In this document: piece after piece, positions 46,617 to 57,100 of the stretch
How positions within the stretch are numbered: the first letter of the stretch is position 1
Layout of the letters: each line of letters opens with the position of its first letter
NCBI GenBank assembly: GCA_026419775.2
Contig: JAOPGA020000288.1
Coordinates: forward strand, 62,001-126,000
Length of the DNA stretch: 64,000 nucleotides
DNA from: Acrasis kona
Lineage: Eukaryota; Heterolobosea; Eutetramitea; Acrasida; Acrasidae
Direction: 5' to 3'
Position numbers and translations under genes: made by a program
The notes under the pieces: generated by a model
The model's input: the letters and a program-made list of their open reading frames with translations, nothing else
Told to the model about the DNA's origin: nothing
Databases searched by the model: none

Positions 46617-49600
46617 ATGATGCTAGCACCATTCAATAACAATAATGCAAATAAGTTGTTCGTCCTATGTACATTTTGTAATCAACCACAGTCATATGCA
46701 AATGCTGCGAGGCATAAAAATACATGTAAATACAATCCAGCCAAAGTTAATGAGTTAGAAGTATGTGCTGGTCTGCCATGTGATGTATATAATATTCTTA
46801 TCAACCCAGCTGGTCACATTTTAGGAGGCACAACGACAATCACATCACAAATGGACTACAATCGGGAAATGATAGCCACCAAGTCTGAAGATCAATTATA
46901 TTCAGTATCATGCACCAGTATCAAGCAAAACAGATCTGATATCTGTCATTATTGCGCACAATTGAAACGAATCTTGACTCAGAAATTGAAAAGATTGCCA
47001 GATTCTAATAATCGTGAACAAATGTTAAAAATGAGAACTCCAAACGATACACCTCTTCTTGCAATGGCAAAGATCAATGCATTGACAAGTGCACTTACAG
47101 AAGAAAGAAAGAGAACAATACAGTACTCAAGTAATGTGAGCGAAGCAATTAATGAGGAGCGGAAAAGCTTGCAAGAATCATTTGCAATTTGTGTTCAACA
47201 AGGTCAATTGGATCGTAACTTCAAATACTACATGTTGAAGGACATGTTCCAAAATATGCAACGTTCTAACTATGGTGTGAGACACAATCCTATAATGTTA
47301 CGTTTCTGGCTAATTACTCGGTATTATGGTGGCTCTAAAGTTTTTAATATCCTTGGGGGTCAACAAAACAAAAAGGATGTCAAAAAGTCAGAACAAACAA
47401 ACAAGAACTCCAATTTTATAGTACCTTCAATTCGCACTTTGAAAAGTCATTCTCCACGAGGATGGTATGGATTCATTACCAAGGAACAAATAAATATAAT
47501 TCAAGATAGCATNGAAAAAAAAAGGTTATTAGATGACTTTATATCTCCATACTTTATTATTGCTTATGATGATATGGATGTGCGCCCTGGTTACGAAATA
47601 TGGAGGGACTTTATAGTTGGTAGTGAAGAGTTGATCACTTTTGAAGAGTTTGAAACTCTTAGTGAGGTTGATCTTGATAGAAGAATGGGAAACAAGATGT
47701 GTGTTTTCAAAGCAGTCAGCGTATGCGGCAAGGTAACAGTTCCAGTTGGGTTATGGGTCCATCATGATACTAGACAGAACGATAACGAAGATGATTCTTG
47801 GATTATTCAAAAGTTAAAGTTCATAGCTACAGAGTTAGAGAGTGATGGATTTCAAGTTATTGGTAGTAGTTCAGATGGAGATTTAGTCCATAATGAGAAT
47901 TTTGTAAAAGAAATGAAAAGATGGAACTTGGCACGAAAAAATAAAAATAAATGGCTTCATCTGTTTGATGCTGAGCATCTTGCCAAATCGATTAGAAATG
48001 CCTTAATTAGAAGGACTTTCTTTGATACTGTAAATAGTTGTGACAAAGAAAATGACATTGTAAAATTTNAAATGTCAGACCTTGTAGATTTGTTTAGCAG
48101 CAATGAATGCAATTTGTCTGAATATTTGACAACCAACGATCTGTCTCCAAGTGATATTATGCAATTTAAACCGTTAAAGAATCTTGTTGCTGATCAAGTT
48201 GTAAGTGCATTAGAGTCATCAAAGTCTCCTGTTTCAAAAGCTTTGTCTTTGTTCCTCAAAAATATTAGAAATATTTACAAAATTCCAAGAATAAGCAATG
48301 TAGAAATGCCGTTAAAAGATAAAGTTAAAGAATTGCAAAATACAATGGCTTACTTTCAATGTATTCAAGATGTAGATATTGAGGGTGTTGTTAAAAGAAG
48401 TTACAAATTTGACAAAAGAACTTTATTTAGAATTATCAGCTTCTGTTCAACTGTTAAAGAACTGATAGAATTTTTAAATAAACACCCTGACCCAAGAGTT
48501 GCAGAGAATGTACTTTTGTCAGCTTTATCAACATTATGTGTTGAGCACCAATATTGTGTTGTTCGATCTAAAGTGCCATATCCAACTGTGAGGGAGTTTA
48601 TTAACACATTTGCTTATGCATGGTGGGTGTTACAAAACATTCATTGTGATAAAAAAGAGAGAGTATTCAACATGCCGCCACCTGCTCCAACTAGGTATTA
48701 CAATACGCTTTGTGTTGTACTTCCATTGTCTGAACTTCCTACACCTTACAAGACACCAAAAAGAAGAGTGAACAGTCTCAAGCTCTCTAAAGCTAGTCTT
48801 GAAAAACTTAGTCAAAGGACAGCAGGCAGACATGATCCAACACCAAGAAATATCCATGCTCACCGATCCTGTGTCCTTTATCAGTGCCTTTATGACTCCT
48901 GTGGTTATAAAGCATACAAGTTGCTTGGTGCTCTTGTAACTCATCTAACAAAAGACCATGCAAAAGAAGTGAAAGCTAGCGGAAAATCTGCAAAGGAGCT
49001 TGGTAACGAGATACAAAGGTGTTCAATACTGAAACACATTCAAGCTCAATTGGCCCACCGCTCTCAGTCTGCGGATTTAGATGGAAAACAGAAGCTNGAT
49101 GTAATTTATCTTGCAGCTAAAAGCATTGTCAAGTCTGTTGTCCATGAAAAAGATTTACATCTGGAAGACAAGCCGATTGATAAAGAAGTGTTCTCTGCAA
49201 GTTTACAAGAGCCTGTATATGTTGACCATAGGATAAGTGCAGATCATATAAAGTTAGATGAATCGTGTTTATATAATGGTGAACGGTACCACATTGTAAT
49301 TGTTGATATTGAAACTACCGGATTTGCAAAAAATGCAGGCATTGTACAGATAGCAGTGAAGTCTTTGAATGATGATTGTATTGGAACAACTCTTGTCAAT
49401 CCTGCCCCTTATGTTGCACCAGTTATTATAAATGGAAGTAACGCTGCAATGTGGAGTTTAAAAGCTATAACCGATGCACATCAAATTACTCCCTCAATGG
49501 TAGAAAGAGCTTGTGATATTGAGGTTGGGATAGAAAGTTTATGTTACTACTTAACTGTGGACCAAACGGCTGTGCCAATTATTATCGGACACAATTGTAA

Positions 49601-51068
49601 ATTTGACAAAGCACGGTTAGATTACTGGGCAAAAAAAACAAACATTGAGGAGTGGAGTACTGATTGGCTGTGGTTAGACTCAATGAACCTGTTGGATGCA
49701 GTCACTATCAAAGGCAAGAAATCTAAAAAATTGAAAGATTTATTTGTATCGTGCTTTGGGGAGGAAGAGTACAAGAAATTGTCACATCATAGAGCAGAGT
49801 GGGATGTTCAAATGACATTTGATGTATTGCAACATAAACACAAAAATGTCAGAGAAGTGGTTATGGCAAAATTAAAAGAATTAGGAAACCTCCTTGAAGA
49901 AGATGGTGATGAGTTACAAGAGGATGAAATTGCTCCTGAACCTTTTGAAGATAATTCAGAGTCAATAAATGACATGTTTAATGAAGGCGCCAATGATGAT
50001 GACATTGCAGATGATGATGGAGATAGTGAAAATAAATGTAATGACAGCAATTATGGAAGTAATGGTGAGGATGACTGCACAATGATTAATGATTTGAACC
50101 TTACGTCATCTGCAAAACGAAGTAGGCCTGTGGATACAAGTAAAGACAAAAGACCAAAAATAGAAGATGCCGGTTATTGTGCATGTATCAGCAAATGTAA
50201 AACATACAAATGTGTCTGCAAGGCAGCAAAAAGGTTTTGTTCTGTCAATTGTCATAAACAACAAAAAAAGACACAGTGTGAGAACAATAGTGCTACATCA
50301 GAAGAACGTGTTAAGTCCTACCCTGATCACGTTGATCTTACTAAACCAGGATTTCAACTAAATGTCTCAACAATGTTATCTGGTCTCAATAAGATTTTTG
50401 AGAACGGAAACTATATTTTAAGAGAGTATCACAGTTCGGATAAGGGTGTGTATGATGAGAATGAGATTTATGAGGATATACATCATCTTTTAGAACACAA
50501 TGATTATTGTTATTATACATTTTTGATGAACAGACACTATACTTCACTCACGTGCATTAAGGAAAACAGCATCATTTACTGTGTGTATTTTGACTCGATT
50601 TCAGTTAATTATCAACTTGAGACAGCACTCCAAGAGATTTCGAATAATCATGACGACTTTAAACTTCAGCGCATGTTCAAAAAAGGATTCCAAACAGATG
50701 GGTGGAGTTGTGGTTATTGGGTGTTGGTAGTGGCGAAAGCTGTTTTTAAATATTTTAGCCAAAACGAAATGTTGAGACTCATCAAATTTTTTATATTTGA
50801 TATGAGCACTGAGCTAGCATTTCTTTTTGCAGACCAAACAGAGTTATACTTGAACACAATATACTTGTCTGACATTGAACCTCACGCATTTGATAGAATG
50901 CACTATGAAAAGAATTATGTTTCATATGAAACCTCAAATCTTCAAACAGGTCCGTTTGACAACGTATTAAAAGATAAAAGATTTTTAGACGAAGAGTGTA
51001 AAACAATCCAGTTCAGTGAAGAAATAAACTGTGATACTGCAAAAGAACAAAAAAATTCAAAACAATAA
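46617..51068 (+). CDS. Multidomain transposase-like protein: RNase H-fold core, DEDDh exonuclease, CXC, Ulp1-type protease
   Basis: 1,483 residues from ATG 46617 (the open frame continues upstream to 46548). An N-terminal zinc motif is CTFCNQPQSYANAARHKNTC. Residues about 310-460 look like a transposase core: IIAYDDMDVRPGYE, VIGSSSDGDLVHN and LFDAEHLAKSIRNALI (Asp451), recalling the DxxHLxKxxRN block of P-element and Kyakuja-Dileera-Zisupton enzymes. A C2H2-type finger follows (CLYDSCGYKAYKLLGALVTH). A DEDDh 3'-5' exonuclease begins IVDIETTGF (Asp897, Glu899), then GHNCKFDKARLDYW and HHRAEWDVQMT. A CXC Cys cluster (CKTYKCVCKAAKRFC) follows, then a C48/Ulp1-type protease with His1307, Asp1326, Gln1359 and Cys1365 (QTDGWSCGYW). 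All catalytic residues are present and no stop interrupts the frame. It precedes the dioxygenase gene by 132 bp. Confidence 0.75.
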   Translation: MMLAPFNNNNANKLFVLCTFCNQPQSYANAARHKNTCKYNPAKVNELEVCAGLPCDVYNILINPAGHILGGTTTITSQMDYNREMIATKSEDQLYSVSCTSIKQNRSDICHYCAQLKRILTQKLKRLPDSNNREQMLKMRTPNDTPLLAMAKINALTSALTEERKRTIQYSSNVSEAINEERKSLQESFAICVQQGQLDRNFKYYMLKDMFQNMQRSNYGVRHNPIMLRFWLITRYYGGSKVFNILGGQQNKKDVKKSEQTNKNSNFIVPSIRTLKSHSPRGWYGFITKEQINIIQDSXEKKRLLDDFISPYFIIAYDDMDVRPGYEIWRDFIVGSEELITFEEFETLSEVDLDRRMGNKMCVFKAVSVCGKVTVPVGLWVHHDTRQNDNEDDSWIIQKLKFIATELESDGFQVIGSSSDGDLVHNENFVKEMKRWNLARKNKNKWLHLFDAEHLAKSIRNALIRRTFFDTVNSCDKENDIVKFXMSDLVDLFSSNECNLSEYLTTNDLSPSDIMQFKPLKNLVADQVVSALESSKSPVSKALSLFLKNIRNIYKIPRISNVEMPLKDKVKELQNTMAYFQCIQDVDIEGVVKRSYKFDKRTLFRIISFCSTVKELIEFLNKHPDPRVAENVLLSALSTLCVEHQYCVVRSKVPYPTVREFINTFAYAWWVLQNIHCDKKERVFNMPPPAPTRYYNTLCVVLPLSELPTPYKTPKRRVNSLKLSKASLEKLSQRTAGRHDPTPRNIHAHRSCVLYQCLYDSCGYKAYKLLGALVTHLTKDHAKEVKASGKSAKELGNEIQRCSILKHIQAQLAHRSQSADLDGKQKXDVIYLAAKSIVKSVVHEKDLHLEDKPIDKEVFSASLQEPVYVDHRISADHIKLDESCLYNGERYHIVIVDIETTGFAKNAGIVQIAVKSLNDDCIGTTLVNPAPYVAPVIINGSNAAMWSLKAITDAHQITPSMVERACDIEVGIESLCYYLTVDQTAVPIIIGHNCKFDKARLDYWAKKTNIEEWSTDWLWLDSMNLLDAVTIKGKKSKKLKDLFVSCFGEEEYKKLSHHRAEWDVQMTFDVLQHKHKNVREVVMAKLKELGNLLEEDGDELQEDEIAPEPFEDNSESINDMFNEGANDDDIADDDGDSENKCNDSNYGSNGEDDCTMINDLNLTSSAKRSRPVDTSKDKRPKIEDAGYCACISKCKTYKCVCKAAKRFCSVNCHKQQKKTQCENNSATSEERVKSYPDHVDLTKPGFQLNVSTMLSGLNKIFENGNYILREYHSSDKGVYDENEIYEDIHHLLEHNDYCYYTFLMNRHYTSLTCIKENSIIYCVYFDSISVNYQLETALQEISNNHDDFKLQRMFKKGFQTDGWSCGYWVLVVAKAVFKYFSQNEMLRLIKFFIFDMSTELAFLFADQTELYLNTIYLSDIEPHAFDRMHYEKNYVSYETSNLQTGPFDNVLKDKRFLDEECKTIQFSEEINCDTAKEQKNSKQ

Positions 51069-51200
51069 ATTTTTACCACAGATGTTACTTATTCTTACTA
51101 TTTCATGCATGAATATATATAGAAAGTATGTGTGGCACGCTTCTTTCATAGGTTTTAAATGGTTTAAAATTTCTATCTTCTTTCTTTGTTTATTGTAAAA

Positions 51201-52535
51201 ATGGGAGCAAGCAAAAGCGAACAAGCAAAGGCAAAGAAGAGGAGGATAATCAACAAACGTTTCAGGGAAAACAACCCTGAATACCATAAGGTTTACTATC
51301 GTGAAAAAAAAGCTTCTAATGCAACAAATTTGAAAAACAACAGCGCCATTCTTCAAAGAATTGATAGTGATATCTCCGAAAATGCGGTACAAAAGATTCT
51401 AGTACCCTATCCTGTGGATGCCCTACNTTCACAATTATTTAAAGTACCAGAGGAACAAGAGTGGATAACTGTAGCTGATGAGAGACATGTTGTGGCTACA
51501 ACAAGCGGTGAATCTGACACAAAATTAATCGATTACCGCCCAAACTACGTCCAAAAGGAGGTTGGCGATAACTTCCTTCAAATTTGGAAAGAAATTGGAG
51601 ACAGTGATTTATTTACTGAGAAGGATTTTGATGCAACAAGAGGCAACATTTGTGTACACGTTGGAATTGCTAAGGAATTCTATACAGGCAGATGGTGTGT
51701 GTCAGGGCACTACAAGAAATTAATGAGCTCTTCATTTGCTGATAAAGTTCTTTTATCACTGCATCAGATTTGTAATGCTGTCGTAGAACATTTACAAAAG
51801 CATGACACTGTTACGCTCACTACAATTCAACAAGGATTGTCTTTATTGCCACCAAAAGTTCGTGAAGAGTATCCATTTGCGTTACCAAACATGTTCATAA
51901 ATATTCGCAACTCTACATGTAAGTTACACACTGACAATAATGACGCGGCTGATGTTGGTGGGATATTGTTTGTTTTTAAGAGCAGTGATTGTAGAGGTTG
52001 TTACTTGTCTTTCCCAACCTTGAAGATTCATTACGATTTGGGCCATTGCGATATGGTAAGGGCACGTTTCAAAACATTACCGCACATGAACACTGACTTT
52101 ATAAGCGGCAATAGAGTATCAATTGTTTGCCCTTTACATGAGCGAATTATAAATCTCTGTTATAAAAAAGCGGTTGAAAATGGAGAAGTTACACAAGAGA
52201 ACTATGGGAAGATATACTTGATTGGCAGATTTGATGAGAAAGAAAATCTAATGAAACTCATTGGCCGTAAAAATATACTTGCATTCAACGGAACTAAAAG
52301 TAATGTATCAAAGGCACGTTCTCGTGGAGCTTTTTCAATTGCGGTGTGCACTGAGCCAACTTGGGAAGCAGCAAAGAAAGCTTCATTCTCAAAAAAATAT
52401 AGTGTTTTCAAAGCATTAGTTGACAAAAACATCTCGCTTGTCAACATTAGGTGGTTAGAGAATGTGTTGGGTGAAAGGGATATTCCTGATACTAAGGAAT
52501 TCGAATACAATTTGAATGACGTTCCAAAAGATTGA
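51201..52535 (+). CDS. TET/JBP-like Fe(II)/2-oxoglutarate dioxygenase with BRCT-like C-terminus
   Basis: 444 residues from ATG 51201. The basic N-terminus (KSEQAKAKKRRIINKRFREN) resembles a DNA-binding or nuclear-localisation segment. The double-stranded beta-helix is read from NMFINIRNSTCKLHTDNNDA: the His243-x-Asp245 metal pair, then LSFPTLKIHYDLGHCDMVR, His295 in KTLPHMN, and Arg305 in GNRVSIVC, which would bind the 2-oxoglutarate carboxylate. Order and spacing (50 residues from HxD to His, 10 from His to Arg) fit TET/JBP and fungal transposon-linked dioxygenases. Such enzymes oxidise 5-methylcytosine or thymine in DNA. The last 70 residues (KYSVFKALVDKNISLVNIRW, then LENVLGERDI) resemble a BRCT end. 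The usual GGxL turn is RGCYL. Substrate is inferred, not shown; one ambiguous base at 51427. Confidence 0.65.
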   Translation: MGASKSEQAKAKKRRIINKRFRENNPEYHKVYYREKKASNATNLKNNSAILQRIDSDISENAVQKILVPYPVDALXSQLFKVPEEQEWITVADERHVVATTSGESDTKLIDYRPNYVQKEVGDNFLQIWKEIGDSDLFTEKDFDATRGNICVHVGIAKEFYTGRWCVSGHYKKLMSSSFADKVLLSLHQICNAVVEHLQKHDTVTLTTIQQGLSLLPPKVREEYPFALPNMFINIRNSTCKLHTDNNDAADVGGILFVFKSSDCRGCYLSFPTLKIHYDLGHCDMVRARFKTLPHMNTDFISGNRVSIVCPLHERIINLCYKKAVENGEVTQENYGKIYLIGRFDEKENLMKLIGRKNILAFNGTKSNVSKARSRGAFSIAVCTEPTWEAAKKASFSKKYSVFKALVDKNISLVNIRWLENVLGERDIPDTKEFEYNLNDVPKD

Positions 52536-53261
52536 TACAAAAGTAACAAAATAAAAGTTTGTTCAATGTTTGTGCTTTAATGTATACAATTCAAAGTTCA
52601 TCTATAACTCGTATGTGTATGATTTATCTGCTTTGAGCAGTACTCTTGTTTCCAATAATTATAGAGCTGTTAGTTTGTCTGTGTCCATGAGGTCGATACT
52701 TCTCACCAGATTGTCTCCATTTGGTTTTGTAATCGTTTTATCCGCGTGAAATGTTTACTCTTTTAAGAATATTTTCTGTTAGGATATTTTATTCTAGTTT
52801 CACCGCAAACATCCACAGTCGCACGTCCCTGGTGATAAGGATGATGACACTGTTCAGAATTCTCCATAATAAATCTGATTAAATACAATCGCCTGTCAAT
52901 TTACAATAAATTGCCCGCTTATTCTCTTGTTTGTCATTAAATGGTGTAACATTTAAATTTTAACATCTCTTTGATATGTTTTAACAAAAAAATAAGGAAA
53001 GGTAATACCTGATTCAATTAAACTGTATACTAACGTAATATAGATCAGTATACTTTCGTTTGCTCCTCAATGTATGCTTTATCACACTTACTTCAAACTA
53101 AAACTAATAGTCGCAACATTATTGTTGAGAATGTAAGAGATGTCCTGACAAAGAAGTTTGTAAGAAGAGCATACAATATCTCACCCTATGTCAAGGTTTA
53201 TTTGTTCAATTTTATCCTCACCCCAATTTATAAATATAACTTTTGAAACAAACCTAACAGT
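52536..53261. other. Right flank of the CAGGG-ended unit and a promoter region
   Basis: No ORF. It contains the right inverted repeat (52821-52831) and, upstream of the next gene, a TATA-like TTATAAATATAAC near 53,227. Confidence 0.45.
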
Positions 53262-54035
53262 ATGTGGTCTAGAAAGCAGGTACAAGATAAGAGGAAGAAG
53301 GCAGATGCCAAGAAGTCACGGGCATCACTCAAAAGAAAGAGATCCAAAGCCCAAAGTGAGCCATCAACTCCACAAGATCCCAATCCAAAAAGAACCAAAC
53401 AAGACAAAAAGGTTGAAAGGCTCAACCAAATCAAGCGAGACGTCTATTCGTTCATCGACTCATCCCTTAGTTTAGTTAATGGCAATATCTCCGCCAAATA
53501 CAATACAGATGCCATGCTCCTTTCAGAGCCAAACATTGATGTAATTACAAGAAACACAGAGGAGCCTCTAGACATCTTCCTTAAACTTGTCCCAATTGAG
53601 GTGTTTGACATTTGGAGGGATGCAGTCAATGAAAATTTAAACAAGAAGCTCCAGCAAGGTGGTGTGTCAAAATCTTATTTAAAGCATCACAGACTTGTCA
53701 CAACAAAGATGATGGTGCGATTTTATGGCCAGATTATCCAATTAGAAAACATGAAATCAAATGCAAAAAGCAGTGTTAGAAGTTGCATCCAAGAATACAA
53801 GAGCGATAAACGTAACAAGGTTCCGCTCCCATTTGGTAACAATCGATTTACAGTTATCTCCAAAGCATTAGTTCTCAACGATGAACAATTTGAATTAATG
53901 TACAAAACAATTAGATCAACATGCAAGTCTGCTTGGGTTGCCTCAAAAATTGTGACTGTAGACGAAACAGTGTACGCATTTCAACCAAGTGCAGAAACAA
54001 AAGCCAAGTTTGAGAAACTTTTCGATAAGATATAA
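53262..54035 (+). CDS. N-terminal half of a piggyBac-superfamily-like transposase
   Basis: 257 residues from ATG 53262. A very basic start (KRKKADAKKSRASLKRKRSK), then a helical domain (LKLVPIEVFDIWRDAVNENL, LVTTKMMVRFYGQIIQLENM) and the segment VASKIVTVDETVYAFQPS, where a piggyBac-type enzyme has its first catalytic Asp. The protein stops about 20 residues later, far short of the second and third catalytic residues. The LINE's 3' end begins right after the stop, so truncation by that insertion is a natural explanation. A short domesticated or regulatory version is the alternative. Confidence 0.5.
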   Translation: MWSRKQVQDKRKKADAKKSRASLKRKRSKAQSEPSTPQDPNPKRTKQDKKVERLNQIKRDVYSFIDSSLSLVNGNISAKYNTDAMLLSEPNIDVITRNTEEPLDIFLKLVPIEVFDIWRDAVNENLNKKLQQGGVSKSYLKHHRLVTTKMMVRFYGQIIQLENMKSNAKSSVRSCIQEYKSDKRNKVPLPFGNNRFTVISKALVLNDEQFELMYKTIRSTCKSAWVASKIVTVDETVYAFQPSAETKAKFEKLFDKI

Positions 54036-54175
54036 AACGTGAAATTTATTAGAATGATTTACAGAAAACTATGCACTACTCCCGTAAGGGCAAACAATGT
54101 GCATGTCATAGGTGGGGTTTTACATAGACCAGAGGACCATGTTAAATGGGAGCCCGGAGGGCTGGGGTAAGGTGT

Positions 54176-57100
54176 TTATTGAAAGAGGGGGTCAAGATCT
54201 GACAAACAGTCTTGTACAGGTTGAATGTCAGATGATGGGTAAGTGATGTTTCTTGTACGTGCAAAAATGTGCTTGCCAAGGAGGGAAAATATATTACGTA
54301 TGATTGAGGTAGTTTCCGCTACTGCCTTCTCTCGGTCATTACGATATATCAAGTTAAATGCACTGCGAAGATGATTATAGCAGTTTTGAGAGATAAAACC
54401 GCGAAGATCTATGATGAGATGGTTAGTGTGGATATTAGGGTGAGAATCGATATTATTCCAGGTTAGAGTGATGGAGTGATCATTTAGGAGGTGATCATTT
54501 AGAACTACATTGATGTCATGTTTCAGCTCCGCAATTGCAATGTCAACAAACTGGCAGTCCAGAAGAAGGTGTCTAAGAGACGCATCCTTCCCGCAGAGTT
54601 TACATTTCAAGAGGGAGCCATTTTTAAGATCTCGATTGTAGAACTGGTCACACCTGGCTCGAAGGAGGGAGAGGGCAGGTCGATTAGAGCATGTGATACT
54701 CCAGATCATGTTAGAAATACCATGGGGAGATTCAGAATGAGTGGGGAGGTCGTAAGTAGTCTTGATGGAAGATTCTGGGTTAATATGTGTCAGGTAGTAG
54801 TCTCTAACAATACGGGGGATATTGGGATTTATGTTGTGGGTTCCGTGAATTAGGACAAAACGGGGGGAGTGAGCCATTATGATGGTGCGAGTGAGGATAA
54901 TAGGAGGATCGCAGGAACGACCAGCGTTAGCGTTAGCATCAGCTAATTCGTTATCTCTATCCCCTCTATGTCCTTTGATCCATCTGAGTGATGCTTCGAT
55001 ACCTTTAGTTCTTGCCAGGTAATGGAATGCGGTTGAGAGGTGTCCGGTTCGATCGGAGGATTGCTTCATCCGGACCGCATTTTTGTTATCAATAAACACA
55101 CATACTTTAGAATTGATTGGAAGTGCTTTGATAACAATGATAGCTCCAATGATTTCAGCGTGTGTGGAGCTATCGCATGGGGGGATTTGTAGTGATCTGG
55201 TATGGATGATGTGATTGGATTGTGCGTCAGTGACAACTATCCCCACCCCGGCGGGTTCCGTGTTGTTTATAAACGAGGCGTCAACTGTTACTTTGAGGAG
55301 AGGGATATCATGTACAGGGAGCGGATCAATCGTCCCACTATCCTCAATGGTGTTACCTGTTGGCAGAGACAAGAGGAAATTGGTATTGTGTCTGTATCTA
55401 GCCAGTCTTAAGTTCATAGCGGACATGATTGCCAGAGATGATACGAGCGGGTCTCGAGATGTCAGGGAGGGAGTATGATTAGCCGCTTGTTTAAGTAGGT
55501 TGACAGTGGCAGCTGCGGCTGGCTCAAATGTGCAGTTGAGGATACGAAGGAGGTTACGAATACGGGAGATTGTGGCAATCACCCAGGCAGGATCCATCCC
55601 CAGACCACCAAGTGAACGGGGGTTGTGAATAAGGTAGGTAGGACATGTAGGAGGGAAGTGAAGGAGTCTTCTGACATGATTGTTGAAACACGAGTCCATA
55701 CTTGCTGTTGATGGTATTGAGATGTTCCCCAAGCTGGTAAAGTAACGCGTGACACCCCCTTTGATGGTAGAGAGCATAGATATTGTTCGACAAGGGTGTA
55801 GGAGACGGGATGTGAGGGGTGGTAGGATTGTGCGAAAGCGGGCTTTGACTCGATCTCTTGTGTGTGTCACTGTGGGTCTGAAGGTAAACATGACACCGAG
55901 ATACCTCCAGGGGAGACTGATATCCTTGTGTATAGTGAAGTCTGAGTAGGGATTGTCGCCCATAATCACCTTTCCACCTTTCTGAACATAAGAGATAAGG
56001 ATACTTTTTGAACCATTAATAGAGAGGCAGAGGGTTTTCGAGTGGGAGGAGAGTATATTGAGGGCAGAGGTGCGGCTAATGAGGTTGTTGGAAGTGAGTG
56101 CGAGGTCATCAGCGTAGCCCATGATTGGTAGGGATGGAGTATGGGGAATTTTATATCCAAGGAGGTTTCCACCAAGACTCTTTTTGTCCTCTTCCATGAG
56201 CGCTCTGAAAATAATTTCAATGTAGAGATTAAAGATGGTGGGGCTGAGAGGATCGCCTTGGGGAACACCTCTAGTGACATGGATCTCCTCAGTGAGACCA
56301 TAGGCTGTGCGTACTTTGATTGTGTGGTCTTTGTAAATTGATTGAATTAGGGAGGTAACTTGGGATGGGAGACCAAGAAGAGGTAGGAGTTCAAACAGCC
56401 GTTCATGAACCACACTCCCATACGCGTCGGTAAAGTCGATGAGTGAGAGGAATAGGTCTTGTTTTCGTTGTTTAGCGTCGGTGAGTAGGGCCAGCATCGT
56501 GGTAGTGAGGTCGGAGCATGATCCGTTTGGGATAAAACCTCGTTGGAAACTAGACAGAGTGGATGATTTCATCAGACCATCCATCAGTCTGCGATTTATT
56601 ATGGCCAATAGTGCTCTGTAGATTACGGGTAAAACGGCGATGGGTCGAAATTTCGAGAGGAGGAGTAGGTCAGAGGGGTCAGAGGTTTTGGGGATGAGTG
56701 ATACGTATGCTTCTTTCATGGATGCGGGTATTTCCTCTTCTCCTCTCAGGATTCTGGTGGCGACGATGGGTAGATGGGCTTGAATGTCAGAGGGTAGAGA
56801 GTTCCATATTTTACCATGAATGCCATCAATGCTGGGGGTGGCGGAGGTGGATTCAATGGCCTGCGTCCATTCTTCGATAGTTACTGCTTCTGAGAAGGCG
56901 GAGGTGGTATCATCAGCCCAGGGGGTGGAGGTTCGGCGAAGGAGGTCAAGTGATTCCTGGGGAATGGGAGGGAGGTGATCTGGTGGGTTGTATCGTTTGG
57001 AGAAGGAGCTCTGGATATATTCGTGGATACGTAGACCATCTCTACATACTTCTCCGTCTATTAGGAATTCTGATGGTAGGAATGTAGGAGCCCAACCCTT

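Larger units (their letters stand above)
46436..52831. mobile_element. 6.4-kb two-gene unit with CAGGGACGTGC ends (KDZ/P-like, TET/JBP cargo)
   Basis: CAGGGACGTGC at 46436-46446 and its inverse GCACGTCCCTG at 52821-52831 bracket exactly two plus-strand genes, the multidomain transposase-like protein and the dioxygenase, with only short flanks. CAGGG-type ends are common in hAT- and Zisupton-like cut-and-paste elements. No matching target duplication was seen (TTAATATA left, GTGATAAG right), which weakens the case or implies an old insertion. Three ambiguous bases in the first gene and one in the second suggest collapsed copies in the assembly. Confidence 0.6.
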
